Origin: Bacillota bacterium
GTDB taxonomy: Bacteria > Bacillota > Negativicutes > Sporomusales > Sporomusaceae
Direction: 5' to 3'
NCBI GenBank assembly: GCA_023388195.1
Contig: JAEWGR010000115.1
Span: 1-20,288, forward strand
Length of the DNA stretch: 20,288 nt
Under the pieces are notes generated by a model. That model saw only the letters and a list, made by a program, of their open reading frames with translations. It did no database searches and was not told the DNA's origin. The position numbers and the translations under genes were made by a program. Position 1 is the stretch's first letter, and every line of letters starts with the position of its first letter. Below, in pieces: positions 7,909 to 15,514 of the stretch.

Positions 7909-8547
7909 ATGAGTAGTTTCGAAAAGTTAGCAGAAGCGGTGTATCAGGGTGATGATTCTGAGGTGAAAACGATCACCCAGGGTATGATAGCCTCCGGCGT
8001 GAAGCCGCTGGAGATTGTCAGCCAGGGGTTGCTGGCAGGCATGGACATTGTTGCTCCCAAGTTCAAGGCAGGAGAAATGTTTATTCCTGAGGTTATGATG
8101 TCTGCCAAAGCCTTATCTGAAGGGTTAGCCATTGTCAAGCCGTTGTTGTCGGCGGAGGATTCGGCTAATGTGTCCACCTTTGTCATGGGAACGGTAAAGG
8201 GCGATTTGCATGATATCGGCAAAAATCTGGTAGTCATGCTGCTTGAAAGCGGCGGCTTCAATGTGGTGGACCTGGGTGTAGACGTTGCGCCTGCGGCTTT
8301 TGTGGCGGCGATCAAAGAACATAAGCCTCAGATTGTCGGTATGTGCGCGCTGCTCACAACGACCATGATGGCCATGCAGGATACCATCGATGCGATTAAT
8401 GAAGCCGGCTTGCGAGATAAGGTAAAAGTGTTGGTTGGCGGTGCTCCGCTCTATCCGGAGTTTGCTGATAAAATTGGTGCCGACGGTTATTGCGTTGATG
8501 CTGTTGCTTGCAAGGAAATGGCTGCTGATTTAGCAGTTAATAGGTAA
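7909..8547 (+). CDS. Corrinoid (B12-binding) methyl-carrier protein, MttC/MtgC family
   Basis: This 212-aa cytoplasmic protein carries a cobalamin that shuttles a methyl group between two methyltransferases. Residues 1-85 form the helical cap-like domain of methionine-synthase type. The B12-binding Rossmann domain follows, with the signature GDLHDIGKNLV in which H101 is the lower cobalt ligand, then CALLTTTMMAM and VGGAPLYPEFADKIGADGY. ATG 7909 is chosen over the in-frame ATG 7900, which sits one base after GGAGG (7894-7898); spacing to 7909 is 10. It is the first gene of the sigma-54 operon and lies 17 bp before the pterin methyltransferase gene. Its natural partner is the MttB-family protein two genes downstream. 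Because the cofactor can be oxidised, a reactivase must exist elsewhere. Confidence 0.95.
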   Translation: MSSFEKLAEAVYQGDDSEVKTITQGMIASGVKPLEIVSQGLLAGMDIVAPKFKAGEMFIPEVMMSAKALSEGLAIVKPLLSAEDSANVSTFVMGTVKGDLHDIGKNLVVMLLESGGFNVVDLGVDVAPAAFVAAIKEHKPQIVGMCALLTTTMMAMQDTIDAINEAGLRDKVKVLVGGAPLYPEFADKIGADGYCVDAVACKEMAADLAVNR

Positions 8548-8564
8548 TATGGGGGTTACGCATT

Positions 8565-9365
8565 ATGCTAATCGTAGGAGAATTGATTAACACAAGCCGG
8601 AAGGCTGTCAGCGAAGCAGTTGAGGGGAAAAATACCCAATATATTCAGCAAATAGCGCGGGAACAGGTAGAGGCCGGCGCTCACTATATTGACGTCAATT
8701 GCGGCAATAAGGTGTTTAATGAACTGGAATATATGGAGTGGCTGGTAACTACCATTCAGGAAGCCGTACAGGCGCCGCTTTGTATCGACAGCCCGAACCC
8801 GCAGGCACTGGAAGCCGGCTTGTCCCTGGCCAAGTACGGTACGCCAATGATAAATTCCATTACCGATGAGGGCCCCAGGTTTGAGGCCATCCTGCCCCTG
8901 GTACTGAAGTATAAAGCCAAGATCGTTGCCCTGTGCATGGATGATCATGGCATGCCCGAGACGGCCGCCGACCGCATGCGGGTAGTGGATAGCCTCTACG
9001 GTAAATTGACTGCGGCCGGGGTTAACGATGACGATATCTATTTTGACCCCTTGGTAAAACCCGTAAGCAGTGTGCAGACAGCGGGGGTCGAAGTAATGGA
9101 GACCATCAAGCTGATTAAGCAACATTATCCCAAAGTGCACTTTATGTGCGGCTTGAGCAATGTTTCCTACGGATTGCCTAACAGGAAGGTGCTTAATCGG
9201 TTATTTGTTGCTCAGACTATGGCATTAGGGATGGACGGGTATATTTTGAATCCTACCGATAAGAGCATGATGGGAGTCGTTTATGCCGGCTCGACTCTTT
9301 TAGGTAAAGACGATTACTGCATGGGCTATCTAAAAGCTCATCGCAAAGGGCTTTATGAAGAGTAA
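8565..9365 (+). CDS. Methylcorrinoid:tetrahydrofolate methyltransferase (MtgA type)
   Basis: This 266-aa protein is a pterin-binding TIM barrel of the AcsE/MtgA/MetH-H4folate group. It should pass the methyl group from the methylated corrinoid protein to tetrahydrofolate, feeding the methyl branch of the acetyl-CoA pathway. It opens with VGELINTSR, followed by the barrel motif GAHYIDVNCG (residues about 42-51). Further typical barrel segments are PLCIDSPNPQALEAGL, INSITDEG, VALCMDDHGMP, DPLVKPVSS and GLSNVSYGLPNR. Its length fits the family. GGGGGT at 8551-8556 serves ATG 8565 with 8-base spacing. It sits between the corrinoid protein and the substrate methyltransferase, the usual order in glycine-betaine and related methylamine operons. 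Confidence 0.93.
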   Translation: MLIVGELINTSRKAVSEAVEGKNTQYIQQIAREQVEAGAHYIDVNCGNKVFNELEYMEWLVTTIQEAVQAPLCIDSPNPQALEAGLSLAKYGTPMINSITDEGPRFEAILPLVLKYKAKIVALCMDDHGMPETAADRMRVVDSLYGKLTAAGVNDDDIYFDPLVKPVSSVQTAGVEVMETIKLIKQHYPKVHFMCGLSNVSYGLPNRKVLNRLFVAQTMALGMDGYILNPTDKSMMGVVYAGSTLLGKDDYCMGYLKAHRKGLYEE

Positions 9366-9378
9366 ATTAATTATAGCA

Positions 9379-9408
9379 AGCTTCCGGTTTCCCAGGGAAG
9401 CTATTTTT
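9379..9408 (+). terminator. Intra-operon hairpin with T6 tract
   Basis: AGCTTCC (9379-9385) pairs with GGAAGCT (9396-9402) around a ten-base loop, followed by ATTTTTT. It lies in the 63-bp gap between the MtgA-like and MttB-like genes. It may be a partial terminator or an RNA stabiliser that sets different levels for the carrier pair and the downstream genes. Confidence 0.6.
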
Positions 9409-9428
9409 TGAAGGAGGAAGTAAAACAT

Positions 9429-10829
9429 ATGCAGAGATATCAGACAGTTCGCCCGGAAGATATAGAGAAAATCCATGAAACCTCGCTTAAAATCATGGAG
9501 GAAGTGGGCATCATCTTTAGTTACGCGCCGGCCAGGGAGATTTTGGCCAAAGGTGGTGCTAAGGTTGAGGGAGAAACAGTCTACTTTCCCCCAGGCATGG
9601 TGGAACGGGAATTAAAACATGTTCCCTCATCGTTTACCTTACATGCCCGCAACCCGGAGAAAAACGTTGAACTTAATACGGAACAGACGACCTTTGTCGG
9701 TCCTTATGGTTCGCCTTTCGTTTTAGATATAGACAAAGGCCGGCGGCCCGGCACACTGGATGATTTTATCAAACTGGTAAAACTATGCCATATGATGAAC
9801 AATATCGATATTCAAAGCCACATCTCCTGTGAACCTGGCGATACGGACGTTGATACCCGTCATATGGAAATGGTCTATCACACACTTAAATACAGTGACA
9901 AACCGTTGATGGGCAGTGTCTTGGGATATGAAGCCGCTAAAGAAAACATAGAAATGGCGGCCATTGCCCATGGCGGGCTGGATGTCCTCAAAGATAAGAA
10001 TGTAATTATTTCTATTCCCTGCACGTTGACGCCACTTAGCTATGACGACAAAATGGCCGGTGCTATCATAGCGTATGCCGAATACCGCCAGCCTCAACTG
10101 GTCAACTCACTCTGCCTGGCCGGAGCGACCTCGCCGGCAACTATCGCCGGGAGCATCGCCCTGCAAAATGCGGAAATTTTAGCGGGGATTGTTTTGGCTC
10201 AGTTAGTAAATCCCGGCACGCCGATTGTCTATTCCGCTTCCGGCTCCAGTACAGATATGCGTTTTGGCAACCTATCCATTGGCGCCCCCGAAAGCGCCCT
10301 CTTTTCTCTGGTCAATGGACAGCTGGCAAAATATTATAAGATTCCCTGCCGGATAAGCGGTACTCTCTCCGACAGTAAACAGGTCGACAGCCAAACAGGC
10401 TATGAGTCCATGATGACCTTGCTGATGGCACAAATGGCCGGCGGCAACTTCATTCTCCACGCTGCCGGTATTTTGGATACTTATAATTGTACATCTTTCG
10501 AAAAATTAATGATAGACGACGAAATTATCGGGATGGTCAAACGGATTGGCCGGGGTGTTACCGTAACCGAGGATACGTTGGCATTTGAGGCTATTAAACA
10601 GGTGGGTCCCCGTGGAGAATATATCACTCACAAACATACCTTCACTCATTTCCGGAAAGAGTTTTATCAACCAATACTGAGTGATCGAGCCAGAGTCAAC
10701 CAGGACGGTTTAACAATCGAGCAACGGGCTAACGCACGCTGGAAAAGGATGTTGGCTGAATACGTACAACCAGCATGGTCTGCGGATATAGACGCTGCTT
10801 TGAAGAGCTATATGGAAAAAAGAAAGTAA
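9429..10829 (+). CDS. MttB-family (non-pyrrolysine) quaternary amine:corrinoid methyltransferase
   Basis: This 466-aa cytoplasmic enzyme belongs to the trimethylamine methyltransferase superfamily (COG5598). It should transfer a methyl group from a methylated amine to the corrinoid protein encoded two genes upstream. The reading frame has no internal amber codon, so it is a non-Pyl member like MtgB (glycine betaine), MtpB (proline betaine) or MtcB (carnitine). Recognisable blocks include an N-terminal helical region ending near VKLCHMMNNIDIQ, IPCTLTPLSYDDKMAGA, NAEILAGIVLAQLVNPGTPI, GAPESALFSLVNGQLAKYY and GTLSDSKQVDSQTGYESMM. ATG 9429 is the start: AAGGAGG at 9411-9417 lies upstream, and the longer TTG start would include this site. 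The adjacent BCCT gene points to a quaternary ammonium substrate; which one is not readable. Confidence 0.92.
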   Translation: MQRYQTVRPEDIEKIHETSLKIMEEVGIIFSYAPAREILAKGGAKVEGETVYFPPGMVERELKHVPSSFTLHARNPEKNVELNTEQTTFVGPYGSPFVLDIDKGRRPGTLDDFIKLVKLCHMMNNIDIQSHISCEPGDTDVDTRHMEMVYHTLKYSDKPLMGSVLGYEAAKENIEMAAIAHGGLDVLKDKNVIISIPCTLTPLSYDDKMAGAIIAYAEYRQPQLVNSLCLAGATSPATIAGSIALQNAEILAGIVLAQLVNPGTPIVYSASGSSTDMRFGNLSIGAPESALFSLVNGQLAKYYKIPCRISGTLSDSKQVDSQTGYESMMTLLMAQMAGGNFILHAAGILDTYNCTSFEKLMIDDEIIGMVKRIGRGVTVTEDTLAFEAIKQVGPRGEYITHKHTFTHFRKEFYQPILSDRARVNQDGLTIEQRANARWKRMLAEYVQPAWSADIDAALKSYMEKRK

Positions 10830-10892
10830 GATTGCTGCTTAGCCGGCAAAGCTGCCTGCTATGATTGCCAAAGCCGGCCAGCAGCCGTGCAA

Positions 10893-10992
10893 ACCCATTC
10901 CCCTCTGTTGAGGGGTGCCCAAAGGGCGGGGTGGTTTATCCTAAGCCAACCACGCCGCTGCTTGCGTCACCCCTCAGCAGGGGGGAATGGGT
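10893..10992. repeat. 100-bp palindromic intergenic repeat
   Basis: The outer arms ACCCATTCCCCTCTGTTGAG (continuing to 10917) and the reverse complement at 10968-10992 match at 23 of 25 positions. An inner pair, CGGGGTGGTT (10927-10936) and AACCACGCCG (10948-10957), extends the fold. The whole element forms one long cruciform or hairpin. It looks like the dispersed, non-coding miniature palindromes common in Firmicutes intergenic space. It lies between the MttB-like and BCCT genes, so its RNA form would sit within the operon transcript. Confidence 0.8.
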
Positions 10993-11033
10993 ATAATTAT
11001 GCTTTGCGTATTGAAAGGTAGGGGGAATGGCAA

Positions 11034-12632
11034 ATGAAAAAAGGTACTGGTGCTATTGATAAACTATTGTTTTGGCCACCCTTAGTATTAGTTGGCATTA
11101 TTTGTGCAGCCATCATAACCAATCCCGAGGCAGGCTCCGCTGCAGTCAATAAAGTATTTGCATTTCTAACCGGCCCGATGGGCTGGACCTATGAACTCTT
11201 CATATTAGCTAACTTTGCAGTCGTGCTGTATTTTGTGTTTGGCAAGTTTGCCAATAAACGTTTCGGCGGGGATAAGCCTGAGTTTAGTACCTTAAGCTGG
11301 CTGGGGATGCTGTTTTCCGCAGGCACTACGGCAGCCATTGTTTATTGGGCGCCCATTGAGTTTTACTTCTACTTATCCTCGCCGCCTTTTGGCTTAGAAC
11401 CGTTTTCACCTCAGGCCATGGCCGTGGCATCCTCGTACCCGTTGTTCCATTGGGGGCCAAGCAGCTATGCTGTCTATGTGGGGATCGGTGTCGTCTTCGG
11501 CTATATATTCTTTGTTCAAGGCACCGATGTGTTTCGTCCCAGTGCGGCTTTTCAGGCAGTCATGGGTGAATGGGGCGGGAGATATGCCGGCAAGGTTATT
11601 GACGTTTTTTACATGGTTGGCATGATTGCCGGCATTAGTACCTCCATTGGCTTGGGGACCCCGCTGCTAAGTGAGGTGGTCACCAAGATTACAGGTATAC
11701 CGCACACGCTTGGCCTGGATGCGGCAATACTTGTTATCTGGACGCTTATTGTGGCAATTTGCGTATATGGCGGACTGGATAAAGGCATCAGACGGTTAAG
11801 CGATTTTAGGAACTGGCTAGGGTTTGGTTTACTGGCCTTTGTTTTAGTTATTGGTCCGACTGCGTTCATTTTCAACAATTTCTTTGATAGTCTGGGCGTA
11901 ATGCTGAACAACTTTTTCAGAATGAGTTTATACACTGATCCGGTTCAGAATTCAGGTTTTCCCCAAAGCTGGACCGTTTTCTACTTTGCCTGGTTTACTG
12001 CTTTTGCGATAGGCACAGGGATGTATCTGGCCAGAATATCCCGCGGCAGAACGGTACGGGAGTTTGTTCTGGGGGCGACACTTTCGGGGGTAACTTGCGT
12101 ATATACCTATTTTGCGATCTTTGGCAGCTATACGCTCGATTTACAGATAAGGGGAGTACTCAATCTGGGGGAAATTATCAAAGCACATGGTGTTCCCCGG
12201 GCCATTGTTGAGATATTTGCCACCTTGCCTGGCAGTTTTATCATCTTGCCCCTGATACTGGTGCTGCTGTTTATTTCAACCGCAACCGTTATCAACAGTA
12301 TTGCTTATACGCTGGCCATGGTTACGACGGCAAGGCTGGGGGCCGGTGAGGAACCAGCCAAATGGAACCGCGTGTTTTGGGCAATGGTTTTGGGCGGACT
12401 TTCGCTCACCCTGATTTTCCTGGGCGGGATGAAGCCGCTGCAGGCCGCTGCCGTTGCCGGTTCCTTCCCGGCCATGTTTATCATTGGGATTATTGTATAT
12501 GGTTTTATCAGGAAGGCCGGTAAGGACTGGATCGATGTCCCGCCCGAACCCTGTGAAAATACGCATAATTTTACGTCCGGCAAGGCTGCTGCTGCAGCGA
12601 TTGAGCAGCGCAATACGAATGAGCCCTGCTGA
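11034..12632 (+). CDS. BCCT-family betaine/carnitine/choline transporter, CaiT-like
   Basis: This 532-aa inner-membrane protein has 12 predicted helices. It carries the BCCT signature in TM8 and its loop as GMYLARISRGRTVREFVLG. In the TM3 region it reads YWAPIEFYFYLSSPPFGLEP and then PLFHWGPSSYAVY. This resembles the Na+-independent exchanger CaiT (YWGSIEIYYYISTPPFGL) rather than the glycine-rich TM3 of Na+-coupled BetP. It should bring in a quaternary amine, possibly in exchange for the demethylated product. AGGGGG at 11020-11025 serves ATG 11034 with 8-base spacing. It lies downstream of the MttB-like gene and 40 bp before the MFS gene. The C-terminal tail is short, without an obvious osmosensing extension, which fits a catabolic rather than osmotic role. 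Confidence 0.93.
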   Translation: MKKGTGAIDKLLFWPPLVLVGIICAAIITNPEAGSAAVNKVFAFLTGPMGWTYELFILANFAVVLYFVFGKFANKRFGGDKPEFSTLSWLGMLFSAGTTAAIVYWAPIEFYFYLSSPPFGLEPFSPQAMAVASSYPLFHWGPSSYAVYVGIGVVFGYIFFVQGTDVFRPSAAFQAVMGEWGGRYAGKVIDVFYMVGMIAGISTSIGLGTPLLSEVVTKITGIPHTLGLDAAILVIWTLIVAICVYGGLDKGIRRLSDFRNWLGFGLLAFVLVIGPTAFIFNNFFDSLGVMLNNFFRMSLYTDPVQNSGFPQSWTVFYFAWFTAFAIGTGMYLARISRGRTVREFVLGATLSGVTCVYTYFAIFGSYTLDLQIRGVLNLGEIIKAHGVPRAIVEIFATLPGSFIILPLILVLLFISTATVINSIAYTLAMVTTARLGAGEEPAKWNRVFWAMVLGGLSLTLIFLGGMKPLQAAAVAGSFPAMFIIGIIVYGFIRKAGKDWIDVPPEPCENTHNFTSGKAAAAAIEQRNTNEPC

Positions 12633-12672
12633 TGCTGGATAGTGTTTCCGGAAAGAGGGAGTGGTAATTTTA

Positions 12673-14004
12673 ATGTCCAAGCTTGTGATCGAAGAAAGCC
12701 CATTAACCCCATTCCTGAAGCGACTGTGTCTGTATTGCGGCGGCGGCCCCTTCCTGGACGGCTATATTTTAGTCATAATCGGCGCGGCGCTGGTCCAATT
12801 GAGTCCCCATCTTCAGCTTGATGCTTACTGGGCTGGGATGATTGGGGCTGCCTCGCTTGCAGGACTGTTCGTCGGCGGACTTTTGGGATATTTAACTGAC
12901 ATCTTCGGGCGAAAAGTGATGTATACACTTGATCTAATCGTATTAGGCATAGGTTCCATTCTGCAAATGTTTATTACTACGCCGCTGGAGCTGGTTATTC
13001 TGCGGTTCCTAATCGGCATAGCCGTAGGGGTCGATTATCCGATAGCGACTACACTGCTGGCGGAATTTGCTCCACGCAAGCACCGGGGCTGGATGTTGGG
13101 AATCCTGATGCTGGCGTGGTTTATTGGGGCAGCCGCCGCCAATATCCTGGGGTATTTCTTGTTAGATGTGCCTGGCGGCTGGAAATGGATGCTTGGCAGT
13201 GCGGCCATTCCCGCCATGCTGCTTGTTATAGGGCGGTGGGGTACACCGGAATCGCCGCGTTGGCTGTTAAGCAAGAACCGGGTGGACGAAGCCCGGGCTG
13301 CGGTGAAACAAGTGTATGGGCCGGAGGCCGACATGGATACCATCGACCAAACCGTAGTGGAAACCCGCTTAAGCAAGCTTCTCGAACCAATGTATCTGAA
13401 ACGGATTATCTTGGTCTGCGGTTTTTGGATGTGTCAAATCGTTCCGCTATTTGCCATTTACACTTTTGGGCCGGTAATTCTGTCAATGTTCGGCCTGGCC
13501 CGCGGCAAAGACGCTATGCTAGGAGATATAGCTATTAGCATGTTTTTTGTCATCGGCATACTCCAGGCCTTACTGTTGATCAATAAAGTGGGGCGGCGGC
13601 CGCTCATTATCCGGAGTTTTGCGTTTATGACCGCAGGGATGTTAATTTTGGGGCTGTTCCCGGACGCTGCAAGCTGGGTGATTATAGCCGGATTTGCTGT
13701 TTATGCTGTGGCTTCGGGCGGGCCCAACATTCTGGAATGGCTGTATCCTAATGAATTATTTCCGACAGAGATAAGGGCAACGGCGGTCGGCATTGGCACG
13801 GCTGTAAGCCGTATCGGGGCCTGTGTGGGTACCTATTCTTTACCTCAATGGTTACAGGTTTATGGGCTGGGGACAACCATGCTCATTATGGCGGGGATTA
13901 CCTTGGTGGGATTGGTAATTTGTATAGCCCTGGCGCCGGAAACGCAAGGCTTAACGCTGGCGCAGGCGGCAGGTTCTGACAGTACGTCCGGTACGGACTT
14001 ATAA
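12673..14004 (+). CDS. MFS transporter, sugar-porter/metabolite-symporter type
   Basis: This 443-aa inner-membrane protein has the features of the sugar-porter branch of MFS: GYLTDIFGRKVMY in loop 2-3, RFLIGIAVGVDYPIATTLLAE in TM4, PESPRWLLSKNRVDEA in the central loop, KVGRRPL in the second half, and ELFPTEIRATAVGIG near TM10-11. The start ATG 12673 has GAGGGAG (12655-12661) 11 bases upstream; the in-frame GTG at 12661 overlaps that site. It is translated just after the BCCT gene. The operon position suggests it handles the methyl donor, its demethylated product or a related organic acid or amine, but substrate is not readable. The N-terminus KRLCLYCGGGPFLDGYILVI resembles YgcS/AAHS-type carriers. 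Confidence 0.88.
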   Translation: MSKLVIEESPLTPFLKRLCLYCGGGPFLDGYILVIIGAALVQLSPHLQLDAYWAGMIGAASLAGLFVGGLLGYLTDIFGRKVMYTLDLIVLGIGSILQMFITTPLELVILRFLIGIAVGVDYPIATTLLAEFAPRKHRGWMLGILMLAWFIGAAAANILGYFLLDVPGGWKWMLGSAAIPAMLLVIGRWGTPESPRWLLSKNRVDEARAAVKQVYGPEADMDTIDQTVVETRLSKLLEPMYLKRIILVCGFWMCQIVPLFAIYTFGPVILSMFGLARGKDAMLGDIAISMFFVIGILQALLLINKVGRRPLIIRSFAFMTAGMLILGLFPDAASWVIIAGFAVYAVASGGPNILEWLYPNELFPTEIRATAVGIGTAVSRIGACVGTYSLPQWLQVYGLGTTMLIMAGITLVGLVICIALAPETQGLTLAQAAGSDSTSGTDL

Positions 14005-14089
14005 GCGTGGCTGCTCCTAAAGGTGTGTTGGGTAAGGAAGAGCAGCTTACGATGCTGATCAGAAAATACTTTATGACGGGAGGCAGATT

Positions 14090-14740
14090 ATGGACACGGT
14101 GGTAATTAGTTGTGGCACCTTAGAGGACGAGGTGAGAAAGGTGGCAGCTATGCTGCCTGCGCCGCCCCGGCTGATCTTCACCGCAGCGGCCTGGCATGAC
14201 AAACCCACAGACCAGATGCGGGCTGCGCTCCAGCAAGAGCTGGACGCTGTGGGCCCGGAAGTCCGCCGCGTACTCCTGGCCTACGGTTTGTGTGGCGGAG
14301 CCATTAAAGATCTTGTTACTCATGATTTTACGCTGATTATTCCCCGGGTGGATGACTGCATTCCTCTCTTATTGGGCTCACGCAAAAGATTTGCCGAAGC
14401 CTCCAGTATTCCTTCCTTCTTTCTAACAGCCGGGTGGTTGAAATTCTCTAATGCCTGTTACTACGACACGCTGGCGCGTATGGGAGAGCGCAAGACGGCG
14501 ATAGTTTATGGCATGATGCTGGCAAATTACAAACGATTTTTGTTTATTGATACAGGGGCTTATGATTTGAATCAGGCCCGGGCTGACATGGCGGACCGCT
14601 TGCGCCGCCATAATCTCCCGGCAGATAGTATAGATGGCGAGCTTACCTGGCTTAAGCAGCTTGTTACAGGTCCCTGGCCGTCGGCAGAGTTTTTGACTGT
14701 ATTGCCGCATAGCCGGATAATATGGGAAGCAAGGCAGTAA
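14090..14740 (+). CDS. DUF1638 family protein
   Basis: This 216-aa protein is soluble by appearance and matches DUF1638. It shows the family's conserved blocks: an N-terminal ISCGTLEDEV (C8), LLAYGLCGGAIKDL (C68), IPRVDDCIPLLLGSR (C90), then FFLTAGWL and FLFIDTGAYDL. DUF1638 proteins occur mainly in methanogens and anaerobes, often near methylamine-type methyltransferases. Their biochemical role is not established to my knowledge; the three conserved cysteines suggest a metal, cluster or corrinoid interaction (inference). GGGAGG at 14078-14083 serves ATG 14090 with 6-base spacing. It is the last gene of the operon, and a terminator follows 28 bp later. Its presence strengthens the methyl-transfer reading of the operon. 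Confidence 0.88.
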   Translation: MDTVVISCGTLEDEVRKVAAMLPAPPRLIFTAAAWHDKPTDQMRAALQQELDAVGPEVRRVLLAYGLCGGAIKDLVTHDFTLIIPRVDDCIPLLLGSRKRFAEASSIPSFFLTAGWLKFSNACYYDTLARMGERKTAIVYGMMLANYKRFLFIDTGAYDLNQARADMADRLRRHNLPADSIDGELTWLKQLVTGPWPSAEFLTVLPHSRIIWEARQ

Positions 14741-14768
14741 TAATAACGATGATTCCAATAGAAGCAAA

Positions 14769-14815
14769 AACAGCCGGTTAGGGTGAGTTTTTATCATCTT
14801 AACCGGCTGTTATCT
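14769..14815 (+). terminator. Terminator closing the methyltransferase operon
   Basis: AACAGCCGGTTAGGGTGA (14769-14786) pairs with TCATCTTAACCGGCTGTT (14794-14811) through 18 pairs including G-T wobbles, closing a seven-base loop. ATCTTTTG follows. Its core (CCGGTTARGGTGA) is shared with the terminator at 5552-5600, so the island is bracketed by two similar stems. Confidence 0.8.
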
Positions 14816-14860
14816 TTTGTTCATGATTGTTAAAGAAAGGGATGGTTGTAATAGTATATA

Positions 14861-14890
14861 GGGATGCAGGGCGGCTGCGCCCTGCATCCC
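14861..14890. terminator. Strong hairpin, probably ending the broken ferredoxin gene
   Basis: GGGATGCAGGGCG (14861-14873) pairs perfectly with CGCCCTGCATCCC (14878-14890) around GCTG. After one mismatch the pairing continues through TATAT/ATATA (14856-14895). It lies 16 bp beyond the stop of the minus-strand ferredoxin pseudogene. It lacks a clean T-run on either strand, so the terminator role is likely but not certain. Confidence 0.55.
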
Positions 14891-14905
14891 CATATAATTT
14901 TCCAG

Positions 14906-15110
14906 TCAAAATTGTAGGCGCACACGGGACGTTATGGCCCGTTGCCTGCAAATCTTCTTGCAGGCGCCCGCAGCGCCGGCAAGAAGATTTATCAATCTGC
15001 AGTGAACCCGTAGCAGACTCTTCAATTGCCGTTGCCGGGCAGACGGCCAGGCAGCGATCACAATGCAGGCAACGTTTGGGGTGAATAAAATATACCTTCC
15101 TAAAATTCAT
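14906..15110 (-). pseudogene. Frameshifted 2[4Fe-4S] ferredoxin, paralogue of the gene at 2248-2451
   Basis: The first part reads MNFRKVYFIHPKRC... with the first cluster motif intact (C14/C17/C20/C24) and the second begun (CRRCG). It then shifts frame at about 14963-14969, where one extra base is present relative to the paralogue (GGGCGCCTGC against GGCAGCTGC, minus strand). Removing it restores CKKICRQRAITSRVRLQF and a TGA at exactly the paralogue's position: 205 bp against 204 bp. The last nine residues are identical in both genes. As sequenced, the frame reads on with a foreign tail and loses three of the four Cys of cluster 2. Either the gene is newly inactivated or the extra base is a sequencing or assembly error. 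ATG 15110 matches the paralogue's start. Confidence 0.85.
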
Positions 15111-15162
15111 GTACTTCAACCAATGTAAAAAAAAAATAACATACATATAATGGTAAGATAGC

Positions 15163-15191
15163 TTGCCTTATTGCCCACCCCCTGTTACTAT
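15163..15191 (+). promoter_or_regulatory. Candidate sigma-A promoter for the 70-aa gene
   Basis: TTGCCT (15163-15168) and TACTAT (15186-15191) are separated by exactly 17 bases, each matching four of six consensus positions. The start would fall near 15199, just before the ribosome binding site at 15207-15213. Confidence 0.4.
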
Positions 15192-15220
15192 GGTGTTAGG
15201 ATTCTTGAGGGAGTGAGCTT

Positions 15221-15433
15221 ATGAGGGTTAAGAATACTTGGCGAGTGTTGCTTAACGAGAGCAAGGAGAATAAATCCCGCATTATTTTTTCAGGTCATAC
15301 ACATCGATCGCTTATTGATATTACTATGCAGTCCGAGAAGGCAGATATAATTATCAGCACTGTTTTAAGCAGTAACTGGAACGCTGAACAACTGATGACC
15401 TTTTTAAATCTGGAATCACAAAAAATAGGCTAA
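15221..15433 (+). CDS. Small orphan protein (70 aa), function unknown
   Basis: I do not recognise this protein. It is supported as a gene by a good ribosome binding site (GAGGGAG, 15207-15213, 7 bases before ATG), a plausible promoter upstream and a hairpin terminator at 15491-15514. It is soluble by composition, with no signal peptide or membrane helix. It contains IIFSGHTHRSLI, whose GHTH resembles the last metal-binding motif of calcineurin-like phosphoesterases, but 70 residues are far too few for that fold and the upstream motifs are absent. It could be a remnant of a longer gene or a true small protein. It is divergent from the broken ferredoxin gene. Confidence 0.5.
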   Translation: MRVKNTWRVLLNESKENKSRIIFSGHTHRSLIDITMQSEKADIIISTVLSSNWNAEQLMTFLNLESQKIG

Positions 15434-15490
15434 ACTGCTCTGCCATGCAGCTCTAAGGGATAAAAAAGCAGAACCCAAAATACAAACATA

Positions 15491-15514
15491 ACCAGCATAA
15501 GTGCTGGTTTTTTT
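15491..15514 (+). terminator. Terminator after the 70-aa gene
   Basis: ACCAGC (15491-15496) pairs with GCTGGT (15503-15508) around ATAAGT, followed directly by an unbroken T-run to 15514. The stem is short but the T-tract is strong. Confidence 0.8.

Noticed and set aside
9429..10829. Pyrrolysine (in-frame amber) version of MttB
   Set aside because: The frame has no internal TAG, so this is a non-Pyl member. No pyl genes are seen in the window.
14799..15146. Intact 115-aa ferredoxin-like protein
   Set aside because: The tail after CRRCG is out of frame compared with the paralogue at 2248-2451; the long version includes hairpin DNA and a misplaced upstream start.
15221..15433. Metallophosphoesterase based on the GHTH motif
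   Set aside because: A four-residue match in a 70-aa protein without the other metal-binding motifs is not enough.
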